A stretch of 64,000 bases of DNA from Dioscorea cayenensis subsp. rotundata (Eukaryota > Streptophyta > Magnoliopsida > Dioscoreales > Dioscoreaceae), in the NCBI RefSeq assembly GCF_009730915.1, contig NC_052488.1, forward strand, positions 19,710,305 through 19,774,304. Direction: 5' to 3'. This document shows, piece after piece, positions 54,801-63,663 of the stretch (the stretch's first letter is position 1; each line of letters begins with the position of its first letter). Position numbers and translations under genes: made by a program. The notes beneath the pieces were generated by a model. The model saw only the letters and a program-made list of their open reading frames with translations, was not told the DNA's origin and made no database searches.

Positions 54801-56343
54801 AATAAAATCGATAGCGATAGCAAGAGACAAATGACGTATGCGAAATCTGGCTAATTCACGATGATTTAATTAACTTTTTGAGGATAAACTTTAGAGAGAA
54901 AACAAAAAGTATTTTTTTGCACAGAACATCCATTTAAAAGACTCGAACTCAAGATTTTTTAATCACAAAAATGAGTAGATATCATTAGATTAAGCCACAA
55001 TTCTTAATAAAATAAACAAATCACTATTAAAATGCGCGTAAATCTGGTTTAAATATATTATCAACTCTCTCATTATACATGAGGAACACCGTGCCGTTTG
55101 TGTATAAAAGTTCATATTCATCCTATGTTGAGTGGGAATTGAACACGTGAACAAAATGCCTTAATGGTTTGGCAATGTCCACCAATACTTACGTTATTAT
55201 ATCATAAAGTTGAAAATAGGAAAAAGAAAGAATAAGAAGGGCAAGATTCAAAGAACAAGTGGAGGGAAAGCATGCATTAACTTTTCTCTCATCAGTGTCC
55301 TTAGTCCTTGGTCCTTTGCCAACTACATCAAATAAATGCAGTTGATGTTACAAAGGTCTATTGAACTTGTGCACAAGAATTCTATTTTTTTTCTTTTATT
55401 TTATTTATTTACATATCCAAAACAGACATGGTTGCACTTGATACATCAATTCAATGATCACCTTTTCCACTAGACTTTTCAAACAAATCATTATTCACTA
55501 GGAAAGAAATATCTCCAATACTTGGAAAAAAAAATGGTTGCAAATCCTTGGGAAAATTCTTCTTGAACCGCATAACACAAATTTGTCTGTTTTGAGTTTT
55601 TTAAGAGGATGGTTTTTTTTTTTTCACAAACAGTAAAATAATAATTAGATAGGAATGATTGTGTTGTTATTGTTGTTGTACGTTCTTATTGCAAGTGAAC
55701 TCGGTAAAATAGGCCCAAAGTTCTAGAAAAAAAGATTTTTTTTTTACAGGCAATGTTATAACAATTACATCTCGATTCTATTGTTATTGTACTTTTTACT
55801 GTAAGTAAATTTCGTAAAATATATATTTTAATAATTAAAAAATATTTTTCTTAAAAAACCGTAATAATGACTAAGTCTACATGATTATTTATCAAAAACA
55901 CAAGTCTCTATAAAGTTATAAAAATCATGTATAAATTACAGAGGTTGTCACGCTGACATCTACTTAGTGCCGAAAGATTAAGCAAGTTGATAACCTCATG
56001 ACAATGACTCTCTCTTTTCCTTTAAATATATATGAATTATTCCTTTTTATTAAAGAAAGCCTTTTTGTTGCCACATAAAGAGTTTAATTAATCTATTAAA
56101 AATAATGAAATTATGAAAAGATAATTAATTTATATTTTTGTAACATTGGTAAGTTTATATTATTATATATGTAAGAAAGAGAGAGAATGTAGTGAAATGT
56201 TTTTATATTAAAGACAGCGTTTACTTTGGAACAGGTATTGTACTGTTTCTCTTAAAGCGTGGTCACATCAATGTTCCATAATTTAGTTCATGAACTTTTT
56301 CTTATATATATATATATTCTTTTACTTGCACACATTAATTTCT
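48850..56343. other. AT-rich spacer up to the assembly gap
   Basis: About 7.5 kb with no supported gene. It includes the tandem array at 49,080-50,720, many TA tracts, and a fragment near 54,945 (ACTCGAACTCAAGATTTTTT) typical of inverted tRNA-like or MITE remnants. Confidence 0.65.
49080..50720. repeat. Tandem array sharing a CTTTGACT-containing core
   Basis: Eight copies of a core (TTTAAAACCGCTTTGACT, then TTGTGYACAAATGAAATAAAAGATAAA) start near 49,080, 49,440, 49,781, 49,901, 50,071, 50,241, 50,410 and 50,651. Spacings are about 360, 341, 120, 170, 170, 169 and 241 bp, so the basic unit is about 170 bp with longer and shorter variants. The last two copies diverge after the core. The adjacent sequence (GTGAAAGGAATA, TTTTGTCACTTATATAAGTGA) repeats too. 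Confidence 0.9.
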
Positions 56344-57343
56344 NNNNNNNNNNNNNNNNNNNNNNNNNNNNNNNNNNNNNNNNNNNNNNNNNNNNNNNNN
56401 NNNNNNNNNNNNNNNNNNNNNNNNNNNNNNNNNNNNNNNNNNNNNNNNNNNNNNNNNNNNNNNNNNNNNNNNNNNNNNNNNNNNNNNNNNNNNNNNNNNN
56501 NNNNNNNNNNNNNNNNNNNNNNNNNNNNNNNNNNNNNNNNNNNNNNNNNNNNNNNNNNNNNNNNNNNNNNNNNNNNNNNNNNNNNNNNNNNNNNNNNNNN
56601 NNNNNNNNNNNNNNNNNNNNNNNNNNNNNNNNNNNNNNNNNNNNNNNNNNNNNNNNNNNNNNNNNNNNNNNNNNNNNNNNNNNNNNNNNNNNNNNNNNNN
56701 NNNNNNNNNNNNNNNNNNNNNNNNNNNNNNNNNNNNNNNNNNNNNNNNNNNNNNNNNNNNNNNNNNNNNNNNNNNNNNNNNNNNNNNNNNNNNNNNNNNN
56801 NNNNNNNNNNNNNNNNNNNNNNNNNNNNNNNNNNNNNNNNNNNNNNNNNNNNNNNNNNNNNNNNNNNNNNNNNNNNNNNNNNNNNNNNNNNNNNNNNNNN
56901 NNNNNNNNNNNNNNNNNNNNNNNNNNNNNNNNNNNNNNNNNNNNNNNNNNNNNNNNNNNNNNNNNNNNNNNNNNNNNNNNNNNNNNNNNNNNNNNNNNNN
57001 NNNNNNNNNNNNNNNNNNNNNNNNNNNNNNNNNNNNNNNNNNNNNNNNNNNNNNNNNNNNNNNNNNNNNNNNNNNNNNNNNNNNNNNNNNNNNNNNNNNN
57101 NNNNNNNNNNNNNNNNNNNNNNNNNNNNNNNNNNNNNNNNNNNNNNNNNNNNNNNNNNNNNNNNNNNNNNNNNNNNNNNNNNNNNNNNNNNNNNNNNNNN
57201 NNNNNNNNNNNNNNNNNNNNNNNNNNNNNNNNNNNNNNNNNNNNNNNNNNNNNNNNNNNNNNNNNNNNNNNNNNNNNNNNNNNNNNNNNNNNNNNNNNNN
57301 NNNNNNNNNNNNNNNNNNNNNNNNNNNNNNNNNNNNNNNNNNN
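56344..57343. other. Assembly gap (1,000 N)
   Basis: Exactly 1,000 unknown bases, the usual placeholder for a gap of unknown size. Frames reported through it are artefacts. It lies directly upstream of the virus-like block. Confidence 1.
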
Positions 57344-58080
57344 AAAGGAGTTTAATTTTTAAAAAAACCCATAAAAAAACTAAAAAAACCAACAAAAACC
57401 AAAAAAACAAGTTTTTTTACTTACAATAATTATGGATCAAATAGGGTTATTTACCAAGTTTAACTTCTATCATATTACATGTTGTGGATCTTGTTACTGC
57501 ATAAGTACTCTCTCTTACTTATTTCAAGTAATTACAAAGTAGAAGTAAATTTTTATTTCATCGCAAAAGTAGTAGTAATTTTTATATTTTCTCGCAAATC
57601 TTATTTCGGGTTCAATCTAAAAACAAAAAAATCAATCAAAGTTTATTTAACAACAATTATTATTACAACAAAAATCTTAAATCAACAAAAAGGAAATCAA
57701 CTTAATAATAAAAATAAATCAAAATATCAAACAAACAATATCAACAAAATATCAAACCAACAATATTAACAAAAATATCAAAGAAAGAAATCATAAATCA
57801 TCAAATCAAATTAAAAATGAATCAAATTCTAAAAAGAAATATTGGAAAAAAAATAATTATAATACAAGCAATATGTATTACAATAATAATATTAATTATG
57901 ATAAATATCATAGTAATATTAAGAAAACTAAATATCTTAAAATGAAAAACTAAAAAAAGAATATCAATCAAGAGATAAAAAAATAATAACTAAAATATTT
58001 ATGGTATTAAAAGTATCAATACAAATTATCAAAGAAATAATAGAAAGCCTAATATTAACAGAATATTAATAAAAACTAAA
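57344..58080 (+). other. A-rich leader-like sequence before the viral ORFs
   Basis: Strongly A-rich on the plus strand and very low in G+C, like the ORFs that follow, so it appears to belong to the same viral block. Many short upstream ATGs and stops are present, as in caulimovirid leaders. A 96-codon frame at 57,479-57,769 shows no domain. No initiator-Met primer site was found. Confidence 0.45.
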
Positions 58081-58371
58081 ATGGATGCAAAAATGGATTT
58101 GATTATTAAAAAATTAAATAACCTAGAAACACAATTATTAAAATTAGAAATCATCTTATCAAATCTAGATTATGTGAAAAATAGCATAAAAGAAAAAGAA
58201 AATCATAAAATTGAAATTGATAACCTATGCAATCAAGTTAAAAATATTCAAATTGGAACAAATCAAAAAATAAGAAAACCAATAACACCATTTAAAATCT
58301 GGACTAAAGAAGAATTATTAAAACCACCAGAATATAGATTAAAATTCCCAAGAAATGAAACATCTACTTGA
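58081..58371 (+). CDS. Small coiled-coil viral ORF A (endogenous caulimovirid)
   Basis: 96 aa. The first 60 residues have leucine/isoleucine heptads (KKLNNLETQLLKLEIILSNL), predicting a coiled coil; the tail is basic and Pro-containing (RKPITPFKIW). Short coiled-coil proteins with basic tails serve as virion-associated proteins in several Caulimoviridae genera, but sequence similarity is not enough to name it so. It overlaps the next ORF by 17 bases in another frame. A/T bias is extreme, as in the neighbours. Confidence 0.5.
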   Translation: MDAKMDLIIKKLNNLETQLLKLEIILSNLDYVKNSIKEKENHKIEIDNLCNQVKNIQIGTNQKIRKPITPFKIWTKEELLKPPEYRLKFPRNETST

Positions 58372-58627
58372 AACATCTGAATTCTATAAAATTGAATTAA
58401 TCAAAATAAGATATTATCCTCTAGAAGAATTAAATCAATTAAATCAATATAACTTAAAAGAAAAAATTAAATATCAAAAATATATATGGCTTAATGAAGT
58501 AGAACAATATTTAACAGAAAAATTAAGAATCATAGAAAATGGAACAAAAGAAGAACAAGAACAATTGAAAAATTGGAAATTAAACATATTACAAAAATTT
58601 GAAAAAATAGAAGCAAGTTATGTCTAA
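58355..58627 (+). CDS. Small viral ORF B, first of three related ORFs
   Basis: 90 aa, Lys/Glu-rich, no known domain recognised. It carries the motif W-L-x-x-V-x-x-Y (TGG at 58,487) and ends FEKIEASY. Both features recur in the ORFs starting at 59,533 and 59,875, so the three look paralogous. It overlaps the movement protein ORF by eight bases, an arrangement that suits translation by reinitiation. Confidence 0.55.
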   Translation: MKHLLETSEFYKIELIKIRYYPLEELNQLNQYNLKEKIKYQKYIWLNEVEQYLTEKLRIIENGTKEEQEQLKNWKLNILQKFEKIEASYV

Positions 58628-59531
58628 TTTAGAAAATCCAGAAAAAAAAACTATAGTAAAAAATATAGATCATATTAGAAGATTTTCTTTGTTCAATCAT
58701 TTTAAATTTATGAACCAAATTAATAAACTTCAAAAAAGAAAAGAAGTAACTTACACAATTGAAGAACACCAAAATAAAGCAAGAGAAATAAATATTAAAT
58801 TAATTCCTGGAGAAGAATTATATAAATATGGAATATTTGAAACAAAAACAAAAATATATGAACATTATGATGAAATAGAAATATGCTGTACAAGTAATGA
58901 AAAACAAATCATATTAGATTTAATAACAGAAGAATCATACAACAAACTATTATATTCAGGATATACATTAATACATTTAGGCATCTTAATGTTAGGAGTA
59001 ATAAGATTACATAGAAAAGGATTAGGAACAAGAATTTTATTAAGCTTAGTGGACACAAGACAAATTCAAAATATGACTAAAGCAACAATTGAATCCATGG
59101 AAGTGGATCTAAATATTGATAATCCAGAAATTATATATATGACCCCAAATTTTTTAGTACCACTTGAAACATTTTATAAACATATAAAATTAATAATAAA
59201 TTCAAAAGGATATACAATGACTTCAAACAAAGCAAATTTAATAATAACAAAAACATTCATAGGATAATTAACAAATACTTGTAGAATCAACTATATTTTA
59301 ACACCCAAAAAAGCAAAATTATTATTAGAAAATCAAGGATTAAAAGGAATAGAAGGAAAAACCTATCCATCAGAAATATTAGAAGAAAGTGAATGGAATA
59401 TTCAACCAATAGAAATTCCAACAACATCAACCAGACCAAGTAATGCAGAATTCTATGAAAATATTGATGGAAGTACAAGTATAAGAATGATAAAAAATAA
59501 AAGCATAAAAATTGAAGAACTTCAAGAATAA
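58620..59531 (+). pseudogene. Caulimovirid movement protein, one in-frame stop
   Basis: 30K-superfamily movement protein that would form tubules through plasmodesmata. The readable part (58,620-59,267, 215 aa) contains the core TLIHLGILMLGVIRLHRKGL followed by TRILLSLVDTR, the hallmark block of Caulimoviridae movement proteins, and later PNFLVPLETFYKHIKL. A TAA at 59,265-59,267 interrupts the frame. The same frame then stays open to a TAA at 59,529-59,531, giving about 300 codons in all, the usual size. The clean continuation points to a single recent nonsense change. The next ORF starts one base after the final stop. Confidence 0.8.
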
Positions 59532-59532
59532 A

Positions 59533-59878
59533 ATGGAGTTAATAAACATAACAGATCCAAAAATAATTGACCAACAATTAAAACCATTAAGAAAGTATAT
59601 AAGTTATTTACCTACAAATTTAACAGACCAAATAAAACACAGAAAAGCTTTATGGTTATTATGTGTCAAAAATTATGTAATAAGAAAAGAATTTTATAAA
59701 ATAAACTCAGAAATGTTAATAAAAAACCGTAAATCAAGGAAATTTGATATGGAAAACAAAATATATACCAAGAAAACAATTATACCCATTAGAACATCAA
59801 CGAAGGAAAATCAAATTAGAAAAATGGAAAAAATCTCTTGAAGAACAATTTAGATCTATTGAAAGCTGTTATACATGA
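59533..59878 (+). pseudogene. Small viral ORF C, second related ORF, frameshifted
   Basis: Starts at ATG 59,533. The motif W-L-x-x-V-x-x-Y occurs with TGG at 59,653. The start frame ends at 59,841, but a different frame from about 59,745 onward carries a C-terminus like those of ORFs B and D and ends in a TGA that overlaps the ATG of ORF D. A single indel near 59,745 explains this. No function is known. Confidence 0.55.
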
Positions 59879-60243
59879 AAGAACTAATAGACTCAACAGA
59901 TATAAATTTAATAGATGATTTGATAAACAACTCAATTAAATATACAATAAAAGAAAATAGGAGCTTAAAAGAAGAATTAAAAGCAAAACAATGTATGTGG
60001 TTAAAAGGAGTTAAAAGATATATAACTCTAAGAGATCAAATCAACTATCAAGCAGAATCATTAATAGAAGTAAAATTCAAATCAAAAGAAAAAGATGAAA
60101 ATGGAAAATCTATATGGAAACCTACACAAATAAAATATAAAGAATTTCATCAAGATGAATATCTAAAAGAACAAAATAGACTATGGAATTATAGATCAAG
60201 ACTAAAAAATGAATATGATTCTATAAATATTTGTTATGATTAA
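59875..60243 (+). CDS. Small viral ORF D, third related ORF
   Basis: 122 aa, highly charged. It shares the W-L-x-x-V-x-x-Y motif (TGG at 59,998), a downstream IWKP segment and the ending EYDSINICYD with its relatives at 58,355 and 59,533. Among the three it appears the most intact. Its ATG overlaps the preceding TGA (ATGA) and its stop lies five bases before the next ATG. No recognised domain. Confidence 0.55.
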   Translation: MKELIDSTDINLIDDLINNSIKYTIKENRSLKEELKAKQCMWLKGVKRYITLRDQINYQAESLIEVKFKSKEKDENGKSIWKPTQIKYKEFHQDEYLKEQNRLWNYRSRLKNEYDSINICYD

Positions 60244-60248
60244 AGAAA

Positions 60249-60608
60249 ATGAATAAACAAACTTACAACCTAGATATAAATCCAAGGTATCTATTAGAAC
60301 AATACAATCAAATTGAAAATTTTGAAAAATGTGAACATAAATTTGAACCATTTAAAGTTAATTATAAAACAAAATGTGATAAATGTTATAAGTTCCATAT
60401 AACAAAACATAGAGTAACATGTTCAAAATGTGAGTTATCATTATGTAGAAAATGTGTATCAGATTTATGTGATTTTACTTTTGAAGAAAAAGAAATAGAA
60501 AGATCAAATAATAAATTTAGCCAAGATAAAAAAATAATTAATCAATTATTGAAAAGGATTAAAACTCTTGAAGAAGAAATAGAAGATTTGAGAGCAACTA
60601 AAAAATAA
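60249..60608 (+). CDS. Cysteine-rich viral ORF E with zinc-ribbon-like domain
   Basis: 119 aa. Residues about 28-77 hold paired cysteines: CEH, CDKC, CSKC, CRKC and a following DLC, with His residues between, consistent with one or two zinc-binding treble-clef or ribbon folds. It is not the CCHC knuckle of pararetroviral coat proteins. The C-terminus is a coiled coil (LLKRIKTLEEEIEDL). An alternate frame beyond the stop runs to a TGA overlapping the ATG at 60,678, so an indel near 60,600 probably shortened it. Confidence 0.55.
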   Translation: MNKQTYNLDINPRYLLEQYNQIENFEKCEHKFEPFKVNYKTKCDKCYKFHITKHRVTCSKCELSLCRKCVSDLCDFTFEEKEIERSNNKFSQDKKIINQLLKRIKTLEEEIEDLRATKK

Positions 60609-60677
60609 AAAAGAACAAAATAAAGGAAAAGGTATAATCATTCAAGAAATTGAGGAATTAACAAAAAATATTATAAC

Positions 60678-61125
60678 ATGACTAAGAAAAAAGTAAATAA
60701 GGAAAACACATTAGAATTAGAAAAAATGATTAAAGACTTAAAAGAATTTAAAGATAAAATAATCTTTAAATATCCAATAACTCATTCAAGAAGTAAAATA
60801 GTAGATTCTCTACAAAATAACATAGACTTAAAGAAAAAGAAGACTCAATGGAGAAAATAATGAAATAAAAGAGAAAAAATTAACAATGTCTCAAAGAATT
60901 ACAAAAATAGAAAAAGAAATAAAAGAAATTCAAGATAATATAAAACAAAGGGAAATTAATGAATATTTAAAACAACAAGAAATAATGCATTATTCATCTT
61001 TACAAAAAGAATTCAATTTTTGTTCATCTCCTTCCCTAAATTTAGGACTAGAAACATCACAACCAACTGAATCTCCATTATTCCTATCTCTTTGGGAAAA
61101 ATGTAATTCAAAACTTACCCCATAG
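60678..61125 (+). pseudogene. Coiled-coil viral ORF F, split by a frameshift
   Basis: Two frames, 60,678-60,860 and 60,886-61,125, are both Lys/Glu/Ile-rich coiled coil (ELEKMIKDLKEFKDK; ITKIEKEIKEIQDNI). The second frame is already open upstream of its ATG and overlaps the end of the first, so one indel near 60,850 most simply explains the split. The tail changes to SPSLNLGLETSQPTESP. Base bias of the plus strand falls off sharply just after this ORF. Confidence 0.5.
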
Positions 61126-61390
61126 TTTGTCTATTTGCATTAGAGAAAACTGTGACTGCAAAGCCAGCAGGTTCATTTGCGTTTTCTTTAATTGTGGGAA
61201 CTATGTAACCAAGTCCCAAAAGAATTAAAACAGACAAGGGTTTGTTCATCCGTATAATAAGAGCTGTGGCTACAAAACCAGTAGGTCCATACGCGTCTCT
61301 TGTTATGGTGAAAACCTGGTTATCTTTATACCCCAACACATGCAAAAAGCATGAAACTCTGTTTATCTTACAAGTTTAATTTTTGCAGAT
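61126..61390. other. Spacer with a degenerate direct repeat and a putative splice acceptor
   Basis: Two segments resemble each other: CTGTGACTGCAAAGCCAGCAG (about 61,150) and CTGTGGCTACAAAACCAGTAG (about 61,262). A 76-codon minus-strand frame spans both. The end, a T-rich tract then TTTTTGCAG at about 61,381-61,389, forms a strong 3' splice-site consensus just before the next ATG. Function unknown. Confidence 0.45.
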
Positions 61391-62788
61391 ATGGCAGGAA
61401 GAAATTTCTATAATCAACCTTCTTCCCTTGAACCTCAATTGAATCTCCCAATCTTTCCTTTGAACTCTACTTTAAAATTTCGAACACAAGCAAACCTCAA
61501 TCTTCCTCAACAGATTATTCTTGACAACCTTTGGGCCAATAAACATGACCCAAAAACTCTTATCTCCTTATTTCATTCCTTAGCAAAATATTTTCATCAG
61601 ACAAAAGAAAAAACCCAAACTCCACCTCATCTGCCCTTACCAGAATCATCAAGTATAAAGTTTTCTTTGAAACCTCAAACATTTGACTACATGGTAGATC
61701 AAGAAAAGAAAATTAAAATATTAGAAGCAGAAGTATCCAACAAAAATGAAGAAATCATTTTGATCAAAGCCCAACTCCAACAAATTACAAAAGAAGCTGA
61801 AGAAATGAAGACACTTCTTATTGAAGATAGAAAACAAAGAACAGAAAAGTTAGAACTGTTCCCAGAACCAATAACAGAAGTTAAACATCTCATTTTCAAG
61901 AAAGTAATGGCAACTCAGTATAACCAATTCATCTCTGAACAAGAAATACTGAGGCAACTTGCAAAAGAAGAAATTCTCCCGGCAGGATTTGCAATAGCAG
62001 GAAATGTTCTCAGAGAAATAGCCCACAAGGATTCTGGATGCCAATGTGAAGAAGGATTCACTGCAATTAAATGCACCTTAGACATGTCCCAATGGCATGA
62101 TCAAGAAATCAATGGTGTTCAGATAAAAGCTATCAACCTCTTCAAACATGGATACCTGTGCAGAATAATGCTTACAAGTCCAGAGCAAGCAAGCTTCCTG
62201 AACGAATACTGGCAACTGATACATCTTCTACACAAATTCTTCAAAGCTCTTGGATCACATATTGACGGGTATGTCAATTTAGAACTAAACTCAATCCCTC
62301 CTTGCTATAATGAAGGTTATCCTGATGAAGCAAGACATCATATCAAGATTACTCTCCTTCGCCATCATAAACCTGAGCAAGAAAGGATAAATCCTATTCG
62401 ACTGGAAGATATGATCATTCCAGGAGATATCAAAAGGCAAATGAAGCTATGGCGAGCATGTGCAATCTCCACTGATTGGAAGAGAACTTGCCCCACAATT
62501 GCTGACAACCAAAGATGTCAAATGGTGCTGGAAACAAAGATCATGAAGGTATATGTTGACCAGTACATGTTCCCTATGTACTGTCCTTTTCCAAGTCTTA
62601 TTTCACAGATGCCAGCCACTGAATCTCACATGAAGCAAGTCTGTTCATGGGCGAGAGAATATCGTTTTGGAGATTATTCAAGACTAAGCATTCCTGCAGA
62701 TATTTTAATGATACCAAGTCCAGCTGACTCTCCTGAAGGACTAGAAGACATTGCTGAAGAAAACTTAGCCAACATACTGGAAGGCTAG
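61391..62788 (+). CDS. 465-aa ORF in the terminal position of the viral block
   Basis: Intact long ORF with no domain that I can name. N-terminal third: NLPIFPLNSTLKF, DNLWANKHDPKTLISLFHSL, then a coiled coil at residues about 100-150. The middle and C-terminal parts are globular (HIDGYVNLELN, RRYRFGDYSRL-like arginine-rich piece, acidic end). Its place, last ORF before the promoter, is that of the caulimovirid transactivator/viroplasmin, which would suit the many overlapping ORFs upstream. I see no clear viroplasmin motif, so that is inference. Its G+C is much higher than the upstream ORFs. It could also be a host-derived gene. Confidence 0.6.
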   Translation: MAGRNFYNQPSSLEPQLNLPIFPLNSTLKFRTQANLNLPQQIILDNLWANKHDPKTLISLFHSLAKYFHQTKEKTQTPPHLPLPESSSIKFSLKPQTFDYMVDQEKKIKILEAEVSNKNEEIILIKAQLQQITKEAEEMKTLLIEDRKQRTEKLELFPEPITEVKHLIFKKVMATQYNQFISEQEILRQLAKEEILPAGFAIAGNVLREIAHKDSGCQCEEGFTAIKCTLDMSQWHDQEINGVQIKAINLFKHGYLCRIMLTSPEQASFLNEYWQLIHLLHKFFKALGSHIDGYVNLELNSIPPCYNEGYPDEARHHIKITLLRHHKPEQERINPIRLEDMIIPGDIKRQMKLWRACAISTDWKRTCPTIADNQRCQMVLETKIMKVYVDQYMFPMYCPFPSLISQMPATESHMKQVCSWAREYRFGDYSRLSIPADILMIPSPADSPEGLEDIAEENLANILEG

Positions 62789-62899
62789 GAAATCTCTACT
62801 AAGAAGGTCTCCAACATCTTTTGGTGGACTAAAGCATTGTTGTTTGTTTTTAATATGTAAAGGAGTCGGTATTTGTTTTTTTTAGTGTGTAAAATAGGT

Positions 62900-63083
62900 C
62901 AACTGTAGCAACAGTAGTTTTACTGTTGAAGAGCATGCTTGTACTTAATAAGTTTGGTAATTGTCATGTTAGCTACATGACAATTAGGTATGTGTCTTGT
63001 CTGTAATAGTGTCCAACCATGGTTGAGTTAGCTAACCATGAGTTTAGTTGCTTAAATGTTAAGTCTCTTGGAGCCTATATAAG
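62900..63083 (+). promoter_or_regulatory. Palindrome-rich pararetroviral promoter
   Basis: TATA box TATATAAG at 63,076-63,083. Upstream lie four perfect palindromes or hairpins: CAACAGTA-4-TACTGTTG (62,909-62,928), TAATTGTCATGT-5-ACATGACAATTA (62,958-62,986), CAACCATGGTTG (63,014-63,025) and GTTAGCTAAC (63,027-63,036). The position after the last ORF fits the genomic-RNA promoter of Caulimoviridae. Confidence 0.7.
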
Positions 63084-63177
63084 GCCCCCTTGTGTTGTAA
63101 GTAGGGACATCACCTCTTGGGCATTGTAGTCCTAGTATCATCCTCATCCTTGTATCCACCCATCCTAAGCTTTATGC

Positions 63178-63183
63178 AATAAA
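63178..63183 (+). terminator. AATAAA poly(A) signal, 95-100 bases after the TATA box
   Basis: A signal this close to the TATA box would be skipped on the first pass and used on the second by a circular template, creating terminally redundant RNA as in caulimovirids. The expected start is about 63,107 and cleavage about 63,200. Confidence 0.65.
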
Positions 63184-63660
63184 GAAGTCCCTCATTTGTG
63201 AATACATCTCTTGTCTCTCTTGTCTCCCTTGTCTCCCTTGCTTCTAGCCCTCATGCTCTCTTTCTCTTAACTCTTTCCGTAAGCTTCCGCACTAACCGTT
63301 ACTTCACCCCGAATGACCCCCGGAGTAAGTTGAACGGCATCCCCAACATCCACGTGTACGGCGCGCACACCGTAGGATATTGCCCATAAATGTTGTTACT
63401 TTGATTGGAAAAAAAAAAAACACTGCTTAATAAACACTAAGGTTGTGTTTAATTGCCCTTTTTTCTCTGTAAAAATTTTCTACGGGTCATTTTCCAGCTA
63501 AATAGGCTGTTTGTTTGCCAAAATTTTCCGTGGAAATTTTTTCCACAAACTCTATCACGTGACCCTATTTTCCCTCAAATCAATGAAAATTTTTTCCTAC
63601 CTCTACCCTGGGAAAAGTTTCCAAGGAAAACGCAAGGGGCTATGTGAAAAGATAACATGC
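63184..63660. other. Post-promoter sequence and host junction
   Basis: Starts with CT-rich tandem TGTCTCYCT units (63,209-63,240), then more GC-rich sequence to about 63,390 that could be viral leader, then AT-rich sequence that looks like host DNA. The junction is not defined. No primer-binding site is seen. Confidence 0.4.
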
Positions 63661-63663
63661 GAT

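Noticed and set aside
56259..57429. Three ORFs of 362-379 codons through the N run
   Set aside because: They consist almost wholly of unknown bases.
57479..57769. 96-codon ORF before the viral genes
   Set aside because: Low-complexity A/T-driven frame without a domain; more likely leader sequence.
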